From: Staphylococcus simulans
Lineage (GTDB): Bacteria > Bacillota > Bacilli > Staphylococcales > Staphylococcaceae
NCBI RefSeq assembly: GCF_002902285.1
Contig: NZ_PPRU01000031.1
Coordinates: 1-64,000 of the forward strand
DNA length: 64,000 nucleotides
Direction of reading: 5' to 3'
Below the pieces are notes generated by a model, which had not been told where the DNA came from, made no database searches, and saw nothing but the letters and a program-made list of their open reading frames with translations. The translations under genes were made by a program, and so were the position numbers. Positions 36,264-46,165 of the stretch are shown here, piece after piece (the first letter of the stretch is position 1; each line of letters starts with the position of its first letter).

Positions 36264-37058
36264 TTAAAGATAGTGCTCTGAGACATATCTACTAAGCATG
36301 TTAGCCATAATATTTGAAGATCTCAGTAATATTAAATGTAAGGCATCATCTAAGCTGATAATATCTCCTTCTCTAATGTCGTTGAGGTTATCTTCAGCCA
36401 TGTCTTCAGCCTTAACAGTTAAATTTTTATTTAAATCCAGTGGATAATCTAAAGCGGTCAACAACGTCAATAGCTTAGTTAGGCTTGCGGGGGTATTGCG
36501 CGCATTACCGTTTTTAGAAATAAGAATTTCTGGTTTGAAACGTGTGAATAAATAAGGATTACATGATGGGTATTTTAAAACTGTATAAGCTGTTGTATCT
36601 ACACCATCTAGAGAACCTTTATTTAAAAGATAATCAATAAGTAACTTAGCTTGATGGAATCGATTTCCTCTCGCTTTAAGCAAAGTTACGATATAGACAG
36701 TCTCACCATCATAGATTAAAAGACATAGGTTTTTTATAAAGCCCACAGTTCCAGTTTTGCCGCCTAAAATATCGTAATATTGATTCAGTTTTTCATTATC
36801 TACTCTTGTTGTGAGATCCATACGTCTTGCATTAGGACCCTTAACCCAGAATGAATAATGCTTCTTCTTCCAAATTCTCACAATATCCACATTCGCACTC
36901 GCATGTAGTGTTAACAATGACAGATCATAACTCGTTGATAGTTGATACTTTTCCGTTAAACCCGTAGGATTTTTAAACATAGAACGAGACATACCAATAC
37001 TAGCTGCTTTTTCATTCATCTTCTCAACAAACATTTGAATTGTCTTTGGCTTTTCCAC
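36264..37058 (-). CDS. Circularly permuted D-Ala-D-Ala carboxypeptidase-like serine hydrolase
   Basis: 264 aa. All three motifs of peptidase family S11 are present but in the wrong order. The protein opens with FVEKMNEKAASIGMSRSMFK, NPTGL, and STSYDLSLL, which normally follow SxN. It continues to GGKTGT (Lys101), and only then reaches the normally N-terminal part PASLTK (Ser192, Lys195), LNDIREGDIISLDDAL and SSN (247-249), where it ends. So the usual order SxxK-SxN-KTG has become KTG-SxxK-SxN, a circular permutation. No signal peptide or membrane helix is seen, suggesting a cytoplasmic location, odd for a peptidoglycan enzyme. The start is GTG with AAGGAG before it. Function unknown. Confidence 0.75.
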   Translation of the reverse strand: MEKPKTIQMFVEKMNEKAASIGMSRSMFKNPTGLTEKYQLSTSYDLSLLTLHASANVDIVRIWKKKHYSFWVKGPNARRMDLTTRVDNEKLNQYYDILGGKTGTVGFIKNLCLLIYDGETVYIVTLLKARGNRFHQAKLLIDYLLNKGSLDGVDTTAYTVLKYPSCNPYLFTRFKPEILISKNGNARNTPASLTKLLTLLTALDYPLDLNKNLTVKAEDMAEDNLNDIREGDIISLDDALHLILLRSSNIMANMLSRYVSEHYL

Positions 37059-37200
37059 ACTGATGCTCCTTTGTTGTAATTATCAATATATTACTATTGT
37101 ATATCAATCAAAGGAGAATTAGTTGTGTATATAAAAGCTGTAGAAAATTTGTTACAAGTGATACTTAGTCAAAACAAGGACAGGCGTAAGTTAAATGATA

Positions 37201-37710
37201 TTATGATTTTAAGGTCTTATCTTTGTAGATTGCATAACGTCTTACTAATTCAATTGTCATCATCCATACTACATGACCAAATAATTCAGATAGATGTTCG
37301 TCAAATGGTTGATCCCAAGGTGCTGGAACAGTTTGAATAACAGGCATAATCAATAAATGGAAAGCTACCCATATAAAGACGCCGAATAGAGCACCATAAC
37401 CTGCATAAACAATTGGATGTTTTTTAGCTAAATAAATATAAATTATTGCAATCACAATAGAGAAACTATAGTGAACGATAAAGCTGACCCACGGTAACAT
37501 TTGTTCTGAAAATTGATAGGTTTGGTGTGTAAAATCTTGCGAAAATCCAAATTGCTGCAATAACTGTTGGGGTGGGTTAGTAGCATTTCTTTCTGGAGTA
37601 CGAGGTGGAAACATGACTTCCCAACCTAATTTGACAATTCCTGATAATAATCCTGCAATGACCGCAGTGTAGATAAATTGAAATGTAGAACTTGTTTTTT
37701 CTTGATGCAT
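37201..37710 (-). CDS. YagU-family (DUF1440) membrane protein
   Basis: 169 aa with about four membrane helices. Family features are AGLLSGIVKLGWEVMFPPRTPERN near the start, and FVIHYSFSIVIAIIY and GHVVWMMTIELVRR further on. YagU of E. coli is an inner-membrane protein linked to acid resistance; the molecular role is unknown. A single minus-strand gene with an AAGGAGGA ribosome-binding site. Confidence 0.8.
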   Translation of the reverse strand: MHQEKTSSTFQFIYTAVIAGLLSGIVKLGWEVMFPPRTPERNATNPPQQLLQQFGFSQDFTHQTYQFSEQMLPWVSFIVHYSFSIVIAIIYIYLAKKHPIVYAGYGALFGVFIWVAFHLLIMPVIQTVPAPWDQPFDEHLSELFGHVVWMMTIELVRRYAIYKDKTLKS

Positions 37711-37885
37711 AAAATTCTCCTCCTTAACAATAATCTTATATTAGCATGGTAAGGTTGTGTATAATATAACAAATTCAAGAAAGTTGAAGCTCAATTAGCA
37801 AGATAAGAAATTGTGTTTAATATAAAAGATAGGAATTTTTATTAAAGTACCTTAAACTAAATATAATAAATAGGAGGTGGTTTCT

Positions 37886-39750
37886 ATGATTGAAAGACAA
37901 ATTAAATTAATACAACTTTTTATTAATAATGCAGAACAGTATCTTACGTCTGACGATACAGCCACTTTCTTGAATGTATCGAATCGCACCACGAGAAATG
38001 ATATTAAAGCAGTGAATACAAACTTTATGAAAGATTTAATAGTGAGTGTAAAACCAAGAGGTTATCAAATCAACACTGAGCAATATACTATTAAAGAAGT
38101 TGAAAAACGACTCGAAGAATATACTGATAAAGACCATAAAATACTAGTAACTTTAGGTTATCAACTATTGATGAATGATACTCAATTAACATTACATCAA
38201 TTAGAAAAAACGTATCATCTGACTAAGAAAGAAATACTTGATTATATTGGACGTATTCATGCCTGGTGTGAAAAGTTTGATGTAGCTATCAATGTTAAGC
38301 CCCGCAAAGGTATAGAAGTAGTAGGAAGTCAGACTAACCTAAACAATGCCACACTTCATTTAAATCAGCTTTCTACGCGTAATCATCGTGTAGAGTCACT
38401 TATATTAGACGAGTTGCCTAGAGCGCATGTAGATACAATCACACAAATTATAAAACGTAATCTCAATGACTTTGACATTAAAACTTCAGATATTCAAGTT
38501 GAACAGTTATTGATTCATTTGATTTTAATTATGAAGAGAAGCTTTACAGAGAATATCAACGGGGGGTTAAATGAAGAAGCATTATTAATTTCAAATAAGA
38601 TTATTGAAGAAATAAACCTTAAGTTAGGCTACACTTTAAATTTACAAGTGACTAAACTGTTCTCATTTTTTATTAGCTATCACTTTAATAAGTTTGACTT
38701 AGGCGTGCAACAACTATTTATAGAAAGCTATATTAACCGAATGATTGAACGTATGGAAGAAAGAGTAGGCATACACTTTACGCAAGACCAAGTGCTAAAA
38801 GAGAACCTCTATTCCCATTTTGGACGACATATTTAAGAATTATGAAAGAGGTTTACCTTAACAATCCACTGACTAAAGAAATTAAAGCACTATATCCGTT
38901 CATTTTTAACGTACTTTATGATATTGGGCAACAAATGACAGAAGAAGCGGGTGTAGAATTAACTGAGGATGAGATTGCCTTTCTGACAATACATTTTCAA
39001 TCTTCAATTGATCGTAATGAACAATATCATTTAAATGTGGTGATTGCCTGTTATTATGGAATTGGTATCTCTCAATTACTTGCTACAAAAGTTTCGAAGT
39101 TAAGTGATCATATTAAAGTTAAAGATACGATTAGATTGGAAGATATCGATCATTATGATTTCACAGGAATTGATATGCTAATCACAACTCATGATATTAT
39201 TATTGATCAACTTACAGAAGATGTAGAGTTACTTCAGGTGTCACCGCTTTTAAGCGATGATGATAAGCATCAATTAGAAACATTTATGGCCAAAAAGTTA
39301 AAACCAGCTATGAAGTCAGATGAGTTTTCAGGTGTGAACTTTATAGTTGAAACAGAAAGTGAAAAAGCATTTAATACTGCTTCTATATTTGAAAAAGCAC
39401 AAGACATACTGAGTAATAATCATGCTGTATTAGAAGGGTATATCGAAAGTGCTTTAGAACGTGAGAGAATGTCTTCAACCTATATAGGAAATCAAGTTGC
39501 TATACCGCATGGCAACCCTGAGAAAGTATTAAAGTCTCATGTCATTGTTTTTAAAAGCACTAAAGGTTTCTATTGGAAAGAGCACCAAGTTAAATTAGCT
39601 TTCTTCTTAGCAACGACTAAACAAGATATTCAACTTACAAAACGTATAATTCAAACTATCGCACAACTGGATGAAAAAGCTATAGATGAGCTTATATATC
39701 TTGAAGCACAACCATTTAAAACTAAACTAATGAAAATGATTAAAGGATAA
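37886..39750 (+). pseudogene. manR: PRD-domain transcriptional activator of the mannose PTS (ManR-like), frameshifted
   Basis: Two frames (to a stop at 38836, and from about 38824 on) together form one MtlR/ManR-type activator. Frame one has an HTH at the N-terminus (YLTSDDTATFLNVSNRTTRNDI) and PRD1. The break falls in PRD2 at a four-T run (38818-38821): one more T would read LYSHFWTTYLRIMKEVYLNNPL and continue. Frame two has the rest of PRD2 (IAFLTIHFQSSID), an EIIB-like part with an active Cys (VVIACYYGIGIS), and an EIIA-like domain ending with the phospho-His region VAIPHGNPEK. Intact length would be about 621 aa. The start at 37886 follows AGGAGGTGG. It lies directly upstream of manP, its expected target. 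Confidence 0.85.
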
Positions 39751-39781
39751 TTGCCACTAGTAACGGTAATTATCTTTTTTT
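39747..39781 (+). terminator. Terminator between manR and manP
   Basis: ATAATTGCC / GGTAATTAT stem overlapping the manR stop, then T7. Confidence 0.75.
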
Positions 39782-39790
39782 ATGTCTTGG

Positions 39791-39804
39791 TGTTAGCGCT
39801 TACA
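39791..39804 (+). promoter_or_regulatory. CcpA cre site before manP
   Basis: TGTTAGCGCTTACA matches the cre consensus TGWNANCGNTNWCA at every position. It indicates glucose repression of manPA. Confidence 0.8.
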
Positions 39805-39828
39805 CTTTAACTAAGGAGCGTGACTCAC

Positions 39829-41802
39829 ATGAAAATATTAGCGATTACGTCTTGTCCGAATGGTATCGCTCACACATATATGGCTCAAGAAAAATTAGAG
39901 CAAGCAGCTAAAGAGATGGGTGTAGATATCAAAGTTGAGACACAAGGCGGCGTAGGTGCAGAAAATGTATTAACAGCAAAAGAAATTAAAGAAGCAGACG
40001 GTATTATTATTGCGGCAGATAGACAAGTAGACTTATCACGTTTTAACGGTAAACGTTTAATTAACGAAAATGTCAGAGAAGGTATACATCATCCAAAAGA
40101 ATTAATACAACGTATTATCGATAAAGATGCACGTATTTATCATCATGAAGGTGCTTCAGAAGATGACAGTTATGAAGAAGAAGAGAAGAAGAGCGGCGTA
40201 CAAATGATTTACCAACACTTGATGAATGGTGTGTCCTTTATGGTGCCTTTCATCGTCGTTGGTGGATTATTGATTGCCATTGCCTTAACGCTTGGCGGTG
40301 AACCTTCAGCTAAAGGTTTAGTCATTCCAGATGATTCATTTTGGAAATCTATAGAGAAAATCGGAGCATTGTCATTTAGCTTTATGGTACCAATACTAGC
40401 AGGTTATATCGCTTATAGTATTGCTGATAAGCCAGGGCTCGTACCAGGTATGATTGGCGGTGCTATTGCAGCAGACGGAAGTTTCTATGGCAGTGAAGCT
40501 GGTGCAGGATTCCTAGGCGGTATCGTTGCTGGTTTTATCGCTGGTTATGTTGCGAAATGGATTAAAAACGTTAAAGTGCCTAAAGCTATGGCACCAATTA
40601 TGCCGATTATCATTATTCCAATTTTAGCTTCATTAGTAGTTGGATTAATATTTGTCTTTGTTATTGGTGCGCCAATTTCAGGCGTATTTACAGCATTAAC
40701 TGGTTGGTTAAAAGGTATGCAAGGCGCGAACATTGTTGTTCTCGCACTCATTATTGGTGCCATGATTGCATTTGATATGGGTGGTCCAGTCAACAAAGTA
40801 GCATTCTTATTCGGTTCAGCATTAATTGCTGAAGGTAACTATGCAGTAATGGGTATGGTAGCGGTTGCGGTATGTACGTCTCCAATAGGTTTAGGGTTAG
40901 CGACATTTATTCAAAAACGTAAATTTAATAACTCAGAACAAGAGATGGGTAAAGCGTCATTCACAATGGGGCTATTCGGTATTACTGAAGGCGCGATTCC
41001 ATTCGCTGCACAAGATCCGCTTCGTATCATTCCAGCAAATATGATTGGGGCTATGGTGGCAGCAGCTATCGCAGCTTTAGGTGGCGTAGGAGACAGAGTA
41101 GCTCACGGCGGTCCTATTGTTGCAGTATTGGGTGGCATTGAGCACGTGTTGTGGTTCTTCATTGCAGTTATTGTCGGTAGTTTAATCACTACAGCAACAG
41201 TTTTATTATTCAAGAAAAATGCACCGACTGCTGTACTTGAAGGAGAAGGTGTAACAACAGAACTTTCTGATAAACAAGATCCGCAAACAAATATAACTCA
41301 AACACAAACAGAACCGGTATACGCAGACACAAATACAAACGAAACACAAGAAACAAAAGAAGGTACTGTTTTCCATAAAAGCCTAATCGAATTAACTAAC
41401 AGTGAAATGAAACGCGATGATGTAATCGATCGACTTATCACAGAACTAAAAAACCAAAACTATGTTGAAGACTTTGCTCAAGTAAAATCCTCTGTATTAA
41501 AACGTGAATCTGAATCTACGACAGCTATCGGTATGAACGTAGCCATCCCACATGCGAAATCAGATGCAGTCAAACAACCTGTAGTTGCAGTATTACAAAA
41601 TAAAAACGGTATTGAGTGGGAAAGTTTAGATGGCTCATTACCTAAGATCGTGTTCTTAATTGTCGTACCTAACAACAGTAATGATACACATCTAAAATTA
41701 TTACAACGATTATCTAAGACTCTTATGGACGATGAAACACGTGAAAAATTAATCACTGCAGAAGACAAAGAGACAATTTACGACATACTAAAAGCAATAT
41801 AA
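39829..41802 (+). CDS. manP: PTS mannose/fructose-family transporter EIIBCA
   Basis: 657 aa from the ATG at 39829 (AAGGAG 10 bases away; a GTG at 39820 is too close). Order B-C-A. EIIB has phospho-Cys9 (ITSCPNGIAHTYM). EIIC is a membrane domain of about nine helices with MIGGAIAADG and FGITEGAIPFAAQDP. EIIA has phospho-His575 (VAIPHAKSD). A Thr/Gln/Glu linker joins C and A. This is the fructose superfamily; with manA next door and a ManR-like activator upstream it fits B. subtilis ManP, which imports and phosphorylates mannose. Regulation is by cre and probably by ManR. Confidence 0.88.
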   Translation: MKILAITSCPNGIAHTYMAQEKLEQAAKEMGVDIKVETQGGVGAENVLTAKEIKEADGIIIAADRQVDLSRFNGKRLINENVREGIHHPKELIQRIIDKDARIYHHEGASEDDSYEEEEKKSGVQMIYQHLMNGVSFMVPFIVVGGLLIAIALTLGGEPSAKGLVIPDDSFWKSIEKIGALSFSFMVPILAGYIAYSIADKPGLVPGMIGGAIAADGSFYGSEAGAGFLGGIVAGFIAGYVAKWIKNVKVPKAMAPIMPIIIIPILASLVVGLIFVFVIGAPISGVFTALTGWLKGMQGANIVVLALIIGAMIAFDMGGPVNKVAFLFGSALIAEGNYAVMGMVAVAVCTSPIGLGLATFIQKRKFNNSEQEMGKASFTMGLFGITEGAIPFAAQDPLRIIPANMIGAMVAAAIAALGGVGDRVAHGGPIVAVLGGIEHVLWFFIAVIVGSLITTATVLLFKKNAPTAVLEGEGVTTELSDKQDPQTNITQTQTEPVYADTNTNETQETKEGTVFHKSLIELTNSEMKRDDVIDRLITELKNQNYVEDFAQVKSSVLKRESESTTAIGMNVAIPHAKSDAVKQPVVAVLQNKNGIEWESLDGSLPKIVFLIVVPNNSNDTHLKLLQRLSKTLMDDETREKLITAEDKETIYDILKAI

Positions 41803-41815
41803 AGGATGATAACGT

Positions 41816-42751
41816 ATGGTATTATTTCTAAAACCAGTATTTCAAGAACGTATTTGGGGAGGCACAGCATTAAAACAATTTAATTACGACATTCCAAATG
41901 ATTTAACAGGTGAATGTTGGGCGATTTCAGCCCTGCCACACGGCTCAAATGTGATTGAGAATGGTGAGCATCAAGGTAAAACGTTAGAACAAGTGTGGAA
42001 TGAAGATAGAGCATTGTTTGGAAATGACCAAAAAGACGAGTTTCCACTTTTAACAAAAATTTTAGATGCGAATGATAAATTATCTGTTCAAGTTCATCCA
42101 GATGATGCATACGCGAAAGCACATGAAGGCGGCTATGGTAAGACTGAGTGCTGGTATATTTTAGACGCTAAAGAAGATGCAGAAATTATATATGGTGTTA
42201 ATGTAGATAATCAAGAAGATTTAGAGCGTATGATAGATAATAAAGAATTCGAAGGTTTATTCCATAAAGAAAAAGTAAAACCTGGTGATTTCTATTATGT
42301 ACCAGCAGGTACTGTTCATGCGATTGGCGCAGGGATACTAATTTTAGAAACACAACAATCATCGGATACAACGTATCGTATTTATGACTATGACCGTAAA
42401 GATAAGCATGGTAATACACGTGAATTACATCTTGAACAAAGTAAGGCAGTCATCGATGTAAACCAAACAAATCCAAATACAAAACCAATTCACGAAACAC
42501 GCGATGGGCAAGCATTTACACAATTTGTATCAAATGAATTCTTCACTGTAGAGAAATGGGATATTCAGGGTGAATTGATTTTCAAAAAGCCGTATGAGTA
42601 TTGTTTGATCTCTGTGATTGAAGGAAGCGGAGAAGTAATTGTAGATGGCCAATCAAACACTATAGACAAAGGTACACATTTTGTCATAACTTCAGAAGAT
42701 TTAGATATCACATTCAAAGGTGATATGAGTATTATAGTAAGTCATTCATAA
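41816..42751 (+). CDS. manA: Mannose-6-phosphate isomerase (class I)
   Basis: 311 aa cupin-fold enzyme, short Gram-positive form. Zinc and active-site segments are SVQVHPDDAYA, GKTECWYILDA, YVPAGTVHAIGAG and DYDRKDKHGNTRELH. It converts mannose-6-phosphate, the product of ManP, to fructose-6-phosphate. It starts 14 bases after manP, with AAAGGATGA as ribosome-binding site, so it is in the same operon. A terminator follows at 42771-42810. Confidence 0.92.
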   Translation: MVLFLKPVFQERIWGGTALKQFNYDIPNDLTGECWAISALPHGSNVIENGEHQGKTLEQVWNEDRALFGNDQKDEFPLLTKILDANDKLSVQVHPDDAYAKAHEGGYGKTECWYILDAKEDAEIIYGVNVDNQEDLERMIDNKEFEGLFHKEKVKPGDFYYVPAGTVHAIGAGILILETQQSSDTTYRIYDYDRKDKHGNTRELHLEQSKAVIDVNQTNPNTKPIHETRDGQAFTQFVSNEFFTVEKWDIQGELIFKKPYEYCLISVIEGSGEVIVDGQSNTIDKGTHFVITSEDLDITFKGDMSIIVSHS

Positions 42752-42770
42752 ATATTTGTATGAACTAATG

Positions 42771-42810
42771 AAGAGTTGAGACAGTTTTGGCTGTTTTAGC
42801 TCTTTTTTTA
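42771..42810 (+). terminator. Terminator after manA
   Basis: AAGAG...GACAG / CTGTT...GCTCTT imperfect stem followed by T7. Confidence 0.7.
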
Positions 42811-42868
42811 CTTTGCGAGAAAAAATATTACATTTAAAAATTATAAAGTAATTTATAGATAAAGGTGG

Positions 42869-42874
42869 TATAAT
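42869..42874 (+). promoter_or_regulatory. Extended -10 of the small-ORF locus
   Basis: TGGTATAAT, an extended -10 with no clear -35, about 90 bases before the 42-aa frame at 42964. Confidence 0.45.
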
Positions 42875-42963
42875 ATCCAAGGGTAAAGAACCTAGCATGA
42901 AATAGATAGAAGCATGTGAAGCCGCCTCGAGCCTTAAATGGAGTTATCGGGGGAGGTGATAGT

Positions 42964-43092
42964 ATGGATATTACACCAATAGAAATTCATTTGAATTTTG
43001 AAAATGTATGTTCCGTTGTTTTAGTGCCTTTTTTACTAAAAGGAGCTATCAATAAGATGGAAAAAATAACTTCTGTACTAACGGACAATTAA
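42964..43092 (+). CDS. Small ORF, possible type I toxin-like peptide
   Basis: 42 aa, beginning MDITPIEIHLNFENVCSVV with a hydrophobic middle (VCSVVLVPFLLKGAI) and a polar tail. The ribosome-binding site GGGGAGGTGAT is a perfect anti-16S match 4 bases before the ATG. A structured leader of about 85 bases, an extended -10 upstream and a possible opposing promoter (43189-43216) give it the layout of a type I toxin-antitoxin locus such as TxpA/RatA or SprG/SprF. The sequence itself does not match a toxin family I know, and the hydrophobic part is short for a membrane helix. It may be degenerate or a leader peptide. Confidence 0.4.
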   Translation: MDITPIEIHLNFENVCSVVLVPFLLKGAINKMEKITSVLTDN

Positions 43093-43188
43093 GTCAGAAG
43101 TTAACTAACCATTTAGATTCGTTAGAGTTTCACAAGATCCATTGTGAGCCTTTATTAAAGGCTAAGTAAGTTCCAGCTTGTTTAGCTC

Positions 43189-43216
43189 TTTATATTGTAT
43201 TTATATAATGTAACAA
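43189..43216 (-). promoter_or_regulatory. Candidate antisense promoter
   Basis: On the minus strand: TTGTTA (43216-43211), 16-base spacer, TATAAA (43194-43189). A transcript from here would run antisense to the 3' part of the small ORF locus and could act as its antitoxin RNA. The rest of 43093-43428 shows a small hairpin AGCCTTTATTAAAGGCT (43148-43164) and no gene. Confidence 0.35.
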
Positions 43217-43428
43217 TTATACAATAAAAGTAAATAAAAATATAAAATAATTATTACATATTGATATGAGCGTCGGCTTGAACATATGGTTAAAATAGCT
43301 TCGAAGTGGTAAAACTCAATGCGTTAAGTTTCTTTATTGAATCTTAAGTTGATAAAATTGGGATGTAACATTTTTGGAATACTGAATAATTTTTTGTTTG
43401 TGAAGGTAAGAGAGATGGAGGAATGGAA

Positions 43429-44700
43429 ATGAGCAAAAAATTTATTAACGCATCAATCTATAAACATGATGATGCCTCTGAAATCTTAGTAGAGAACGGC
43501 AAGTTTGTGGCGTTCGGCAATGATTTAGGCGATGCGGATGAAGTCATCGATTTACAAGGGCGTTTAGTTCTACCACCTTATGTAGATTCACACTTGCATT
43601 TAGATTACTACTTTACAGGACAAGATCCTAAAATCAAAAACGAATCAGGTACGCTATTTGAAGCGATTGATTTATGGAATGATTATAAAAAAGGTACGAC
43701 AAAAGAAGAAATGAAAGAACGTATGCGTAAAGCAGTCAATGATGTCGCAAGTTACGGAACACAATATATCCGTGCACAAACAGACTGTACAGACCCTAAC
43801 TTAACAGGGATTAAAGCGGCAATTGAAGTCAGAGACGAATTGAAAGACAATATCACGATTCAAGTGGTCGCATTCCCACAAAATGGTATGTATTCATTCG
43901 AAGAAGACGGTAAAACAGGCCGCGACTTAGTAGAAGAAGCATTGAAACTAGGTGCTGACTGTGTCGGAGGTATTCCACATAACGAATGGAGTCCTGAAGA
44001 CGGTGCAGAATCAGTGAAAGAAATCGTACGTCTTGCGATTAAATATGACAAATTGATTGATGTACACTGTGATGAAACAGATGATGCAGAAGCACGTTAT
44101 CTTGAACAATTGAACGCAGAAGCAATGAAACAAGGCTATGGCCCTTATACGACAGCTTCTCACACTTGTTCATTCGGTTCAGCAGATGATGCGTATGCAT
44201 TCCGTATGATGGGCTTATTCCGTCAATCTGGCTTGAACTTTGTTTCATGCCCAACAGAGAACTTATTCTTACAAGGACGCCAAGATACGTATCCTAAACG
44301 CCGTGGTTTAACACGCGTAAAAGAATTTGTAGATAACGATATTAACGTCGCATTTGGTCAAGACTCTATCGTAGACCTATGGTATCCAGCAGGTTCAGGT
44401 AACTTGATGAATATCTTAGATAATGGTCTGCATGCGACACAATTAATGCGTGAACAAGACTTCCCACGCAACTTTGATTTAATCACTTACAACGGTGCAC
44501 AATTAATGCGCATTGAAGATGAATACGGTTTAGATGAAGGCAAACCTGCTAACTTTATCGTAGTAGATGCGCCAACAGTATTTGAAGCACAAAGACGTCG
44601 CTCAGACTGCCTAGCGTCTGTACGTCATGGTGAATACTTGTTCAAGAAAGCATTACCTAAATATGAAACAGAACTAGATGTTACACGTAAAACAAAATAA
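43429..44700 (+). CDS. codA: Cytosine deaminase-type amidohydrolase
   Basis: 423 aa. The start at 43429 is taken over 43423 because GGAGG (43417-43421) is too close to the latter. Metal ligands are in VDSHLHLDYYF, VDVHCDETDD and ASHTCSF; the last Asp is in FGQDSIVDLW. This is the E. coli CodA-type, hydrolysing cytosine to uracil and ammonia in pyrimidine salvage. There is no codB permease beside it. Codons and base use match the core genes around it. A terminator follows. Confidence 0.85.
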   Translation: MSKKFINASIYKHDDASEILVENGKFVAFGNDLGDADEVIDLQGRLVLPPYVDSHLHLDYYFTGQDPKIKNESGTLFEAIDLWNDYKKGTTKEEMKERMRKAVNDVASYGTQYIRAQTDCTDPNLTGIKAAIEVRDELKDNITIQVVAFPQNGMYSFEEDGKTGRDLVEEALKLGADCVGGIPHNEWSPEDGAESVKEIVRLAIKYDKLIDVHCDETDDAEARYLEQLNAEAMKQGYGPYTTASHTCSFGSADDAYAFRMMGLFRQSGLNFVSCPTENLFLQGRQDTYPKRRGLTRVKEFVDNDINVAFGQDSIVDLWYPAGSGNLMNILDNGLHATQLMREQDFPRNFDLITYNGAQLMRIEDEYGLDEGKPANFIVVDAPTVFEAQRRRSDCLASVRHGEYLFKKALPKYETELDVTRKTK

Positions 44701-44713
44701 AAATAGATTCGAA

Positions 44714-44749
44714 AAAATGAGCGGAACCTGTGAGATTCTGCTCATTTTT
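44714..44749. terminator. Bidirectional terminator
   Basis: AAAATGAGC / GCTCATTTTT stem between convergent genes. Confidence 0.75.
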
Positions 44750-44762
44750 ACATATAGAATGA

Positions 44763-46001
44763 TTATTTACGTCGTTTCATAATAATATAGATGATTGCAG
44801 TCAGTAATATGACGCCGCCTATCATGACAAGCGCACCTAAAATCAAAGTACCCCAGTGCGTTACTGGCTCAACTTCAACAGAAGGTGCATGATAACCTTT
44901 AAGGAATTTTCTAGGATAGTCTACTTTTAATTGTTCATCTTCAATAATTTTCAAGTCATATTTAGCTTTGTCTTTAGGCACCAGATCATATAAATCTTTT
45001 TTTACTTCATACGTCTTACCATCAATTTCATGTTCACCTTTAGAGATAACTTTACGGTATTCATAGTTTTTGAAAGCTTCTTCCGTTAAAGCATTCGCAA
45101 GCTTTTGGCGTGCATGTTTCGCAGCTTCATTAGGATAAGGTTGTACATTCATAACAACTGTGTTGATACGTAGTTCTTTTTGTTTGGCTGTTAATACTAA
45201 ATTGTAGCCATTTTCACTCGTACCTGTTTTTAGACCGTCAGCATTTACAATTTTTAATGCATCTGGACCATGCGGTAACGATAAGTTTGTATTTTTTAGT
45301 GTTTTACCATACTGTTTGTCGGTTTCTAACTTTGAGTAATTGAGTACCTCAGGATACTGTTTCAAGATTGCTTGAGAAAGTATTGCCATGTCTTGTGCTG
45401 TACTTTGAGAAGTTGTTTCACTTTTATAAGCTTTTGGGATAAATTGATGAATCAATTGGTTATTCGCACCACTTGGATTAGTAAAATGTGTATGATGCAT
45501 CCCTAATTGTTTCGCTTTGTGGTTCATGCGGTCTGTGAATTTAGAAATATCACCATCCACATGGTGTGCAAGTACTAATGTCGCAGCGTTACTAGACTCT
45601 AACATGGCTTGTTTCAACAATTGGTCTACAGTATAGGTTTGTTTATTTTTTAAAGGAAATGTCGTCAAATTCGGGAGTTGAGACATTTGTTCATAAGTTG
45701 GTGTGATTTTAACTTTATCTGACAGGTGAGCGTTACCTTGTTTGATGTCTTCTAATATTAAGTATATGGTCATCAACTTTGCGGTAGAAGCAGGGTCGAT
45801 GTTACGTGTGCCGTGATAATCATACAAAATTTGTCCCTGTTCGGTAGTCACATAGGCACTTTTAGGATCAAACTGTTTTTGAATCGTTTGATGGTTTTCT
45901 TTCGCAACGTCTATTGGCGTCCGTTCAGCGTGAGCGGTAGGTGCAATCAGTATATTCATTAAGAACATAACTGACACAATGATGCTTATAACTCTTTTCA
46001 C
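44763..46001 (-). CDS. pbp4: D-alanyl-D-alanine carboxypeptidase (PBP4-like)
   Basis: 412 aa as started at GTG 46001 (VKRVISIIVSVMFLMNILI; AAAAGGA about 12 bases away); a longer frame opens at 46070. It has a signal peptide ending AHA, then canonical S11 motif order: PASTAK (SxxK), ESSNAA (SxN), KTGTSENG. A C-terminal beta domain, a membrane helix (about 383-407) and a MKRRK tail follow. This is the staphylococcal low-molecular-mass PBP4 plan; PBP4 is a transpeptidase raising cross-linking. No abcA gene is adjacent, unlike in S. aureus. Confidence 0.85.
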   Translation of the reverse strand: MKRVISIIVSVMFLMNILIAPTAHAERTPIDVAKENHQTIQKQFDPKSAYVTTEQGQILYDYHGTRNIDPASTAKLMTIYLILEDIKQGNAHLSDKVKITPTYEQMSQLPNLTTFPLKNKQTYTVDQLLKQAMLESSNAATLVLAHHVDGDISKFTDRMNHKAKQLGMHHTHFTNPSGANNQLIHQFIPKAYKSETTSQSTAQDMAILSQAILKQYPEVLNYSKLETDKQYGKTLKNTNLSLPHGPDALKIVNADGLKTGTSENGYNLVLTAKQKELRINTVVMNVQPYPNEAAKHARQKLANALTEEAFKNYEYRKVISKGEHEIDGKTYEVKKDLYDLVPKDKAKYDLKIIEDEQLKVDYPRKFLKGYHAPSVEVEPVTHWGTLILGALVMIGGVILLTAIIYIIMKRRK

Positions 46002-46165
46002 AATGTATGGCCATCCTTTTATAAGATAATATACTCTTACGTTACTATAAGAGAATACTGTATTCAACAAGATTTAAATAAGATTTATTAATAAAGCATA
46101 AACTTAATAAAACTACACTTCAAACTCTTTTATAAACAAGTCAAGAAGTGTAGTTAATATGATGA

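Noticed and set aside
37125-37340. 71-aa plus-strand frame before the YagU gene
   Set aside because: No ribosome-binding site and it mostly overlaps the 3' end of the YagU gene on the other strand.
42964-43092. Assignment to a named toxin family (Fst, SprG, TxpA)
   Set aside because: Layout is similar but the peptide sequence does not match any of them, so only an unnamed candidate is reported.
43240-43428. Riboswitch upstream of codA
   Set aside because: I looked for purine-riboswitch-like conserved core bases and found none.
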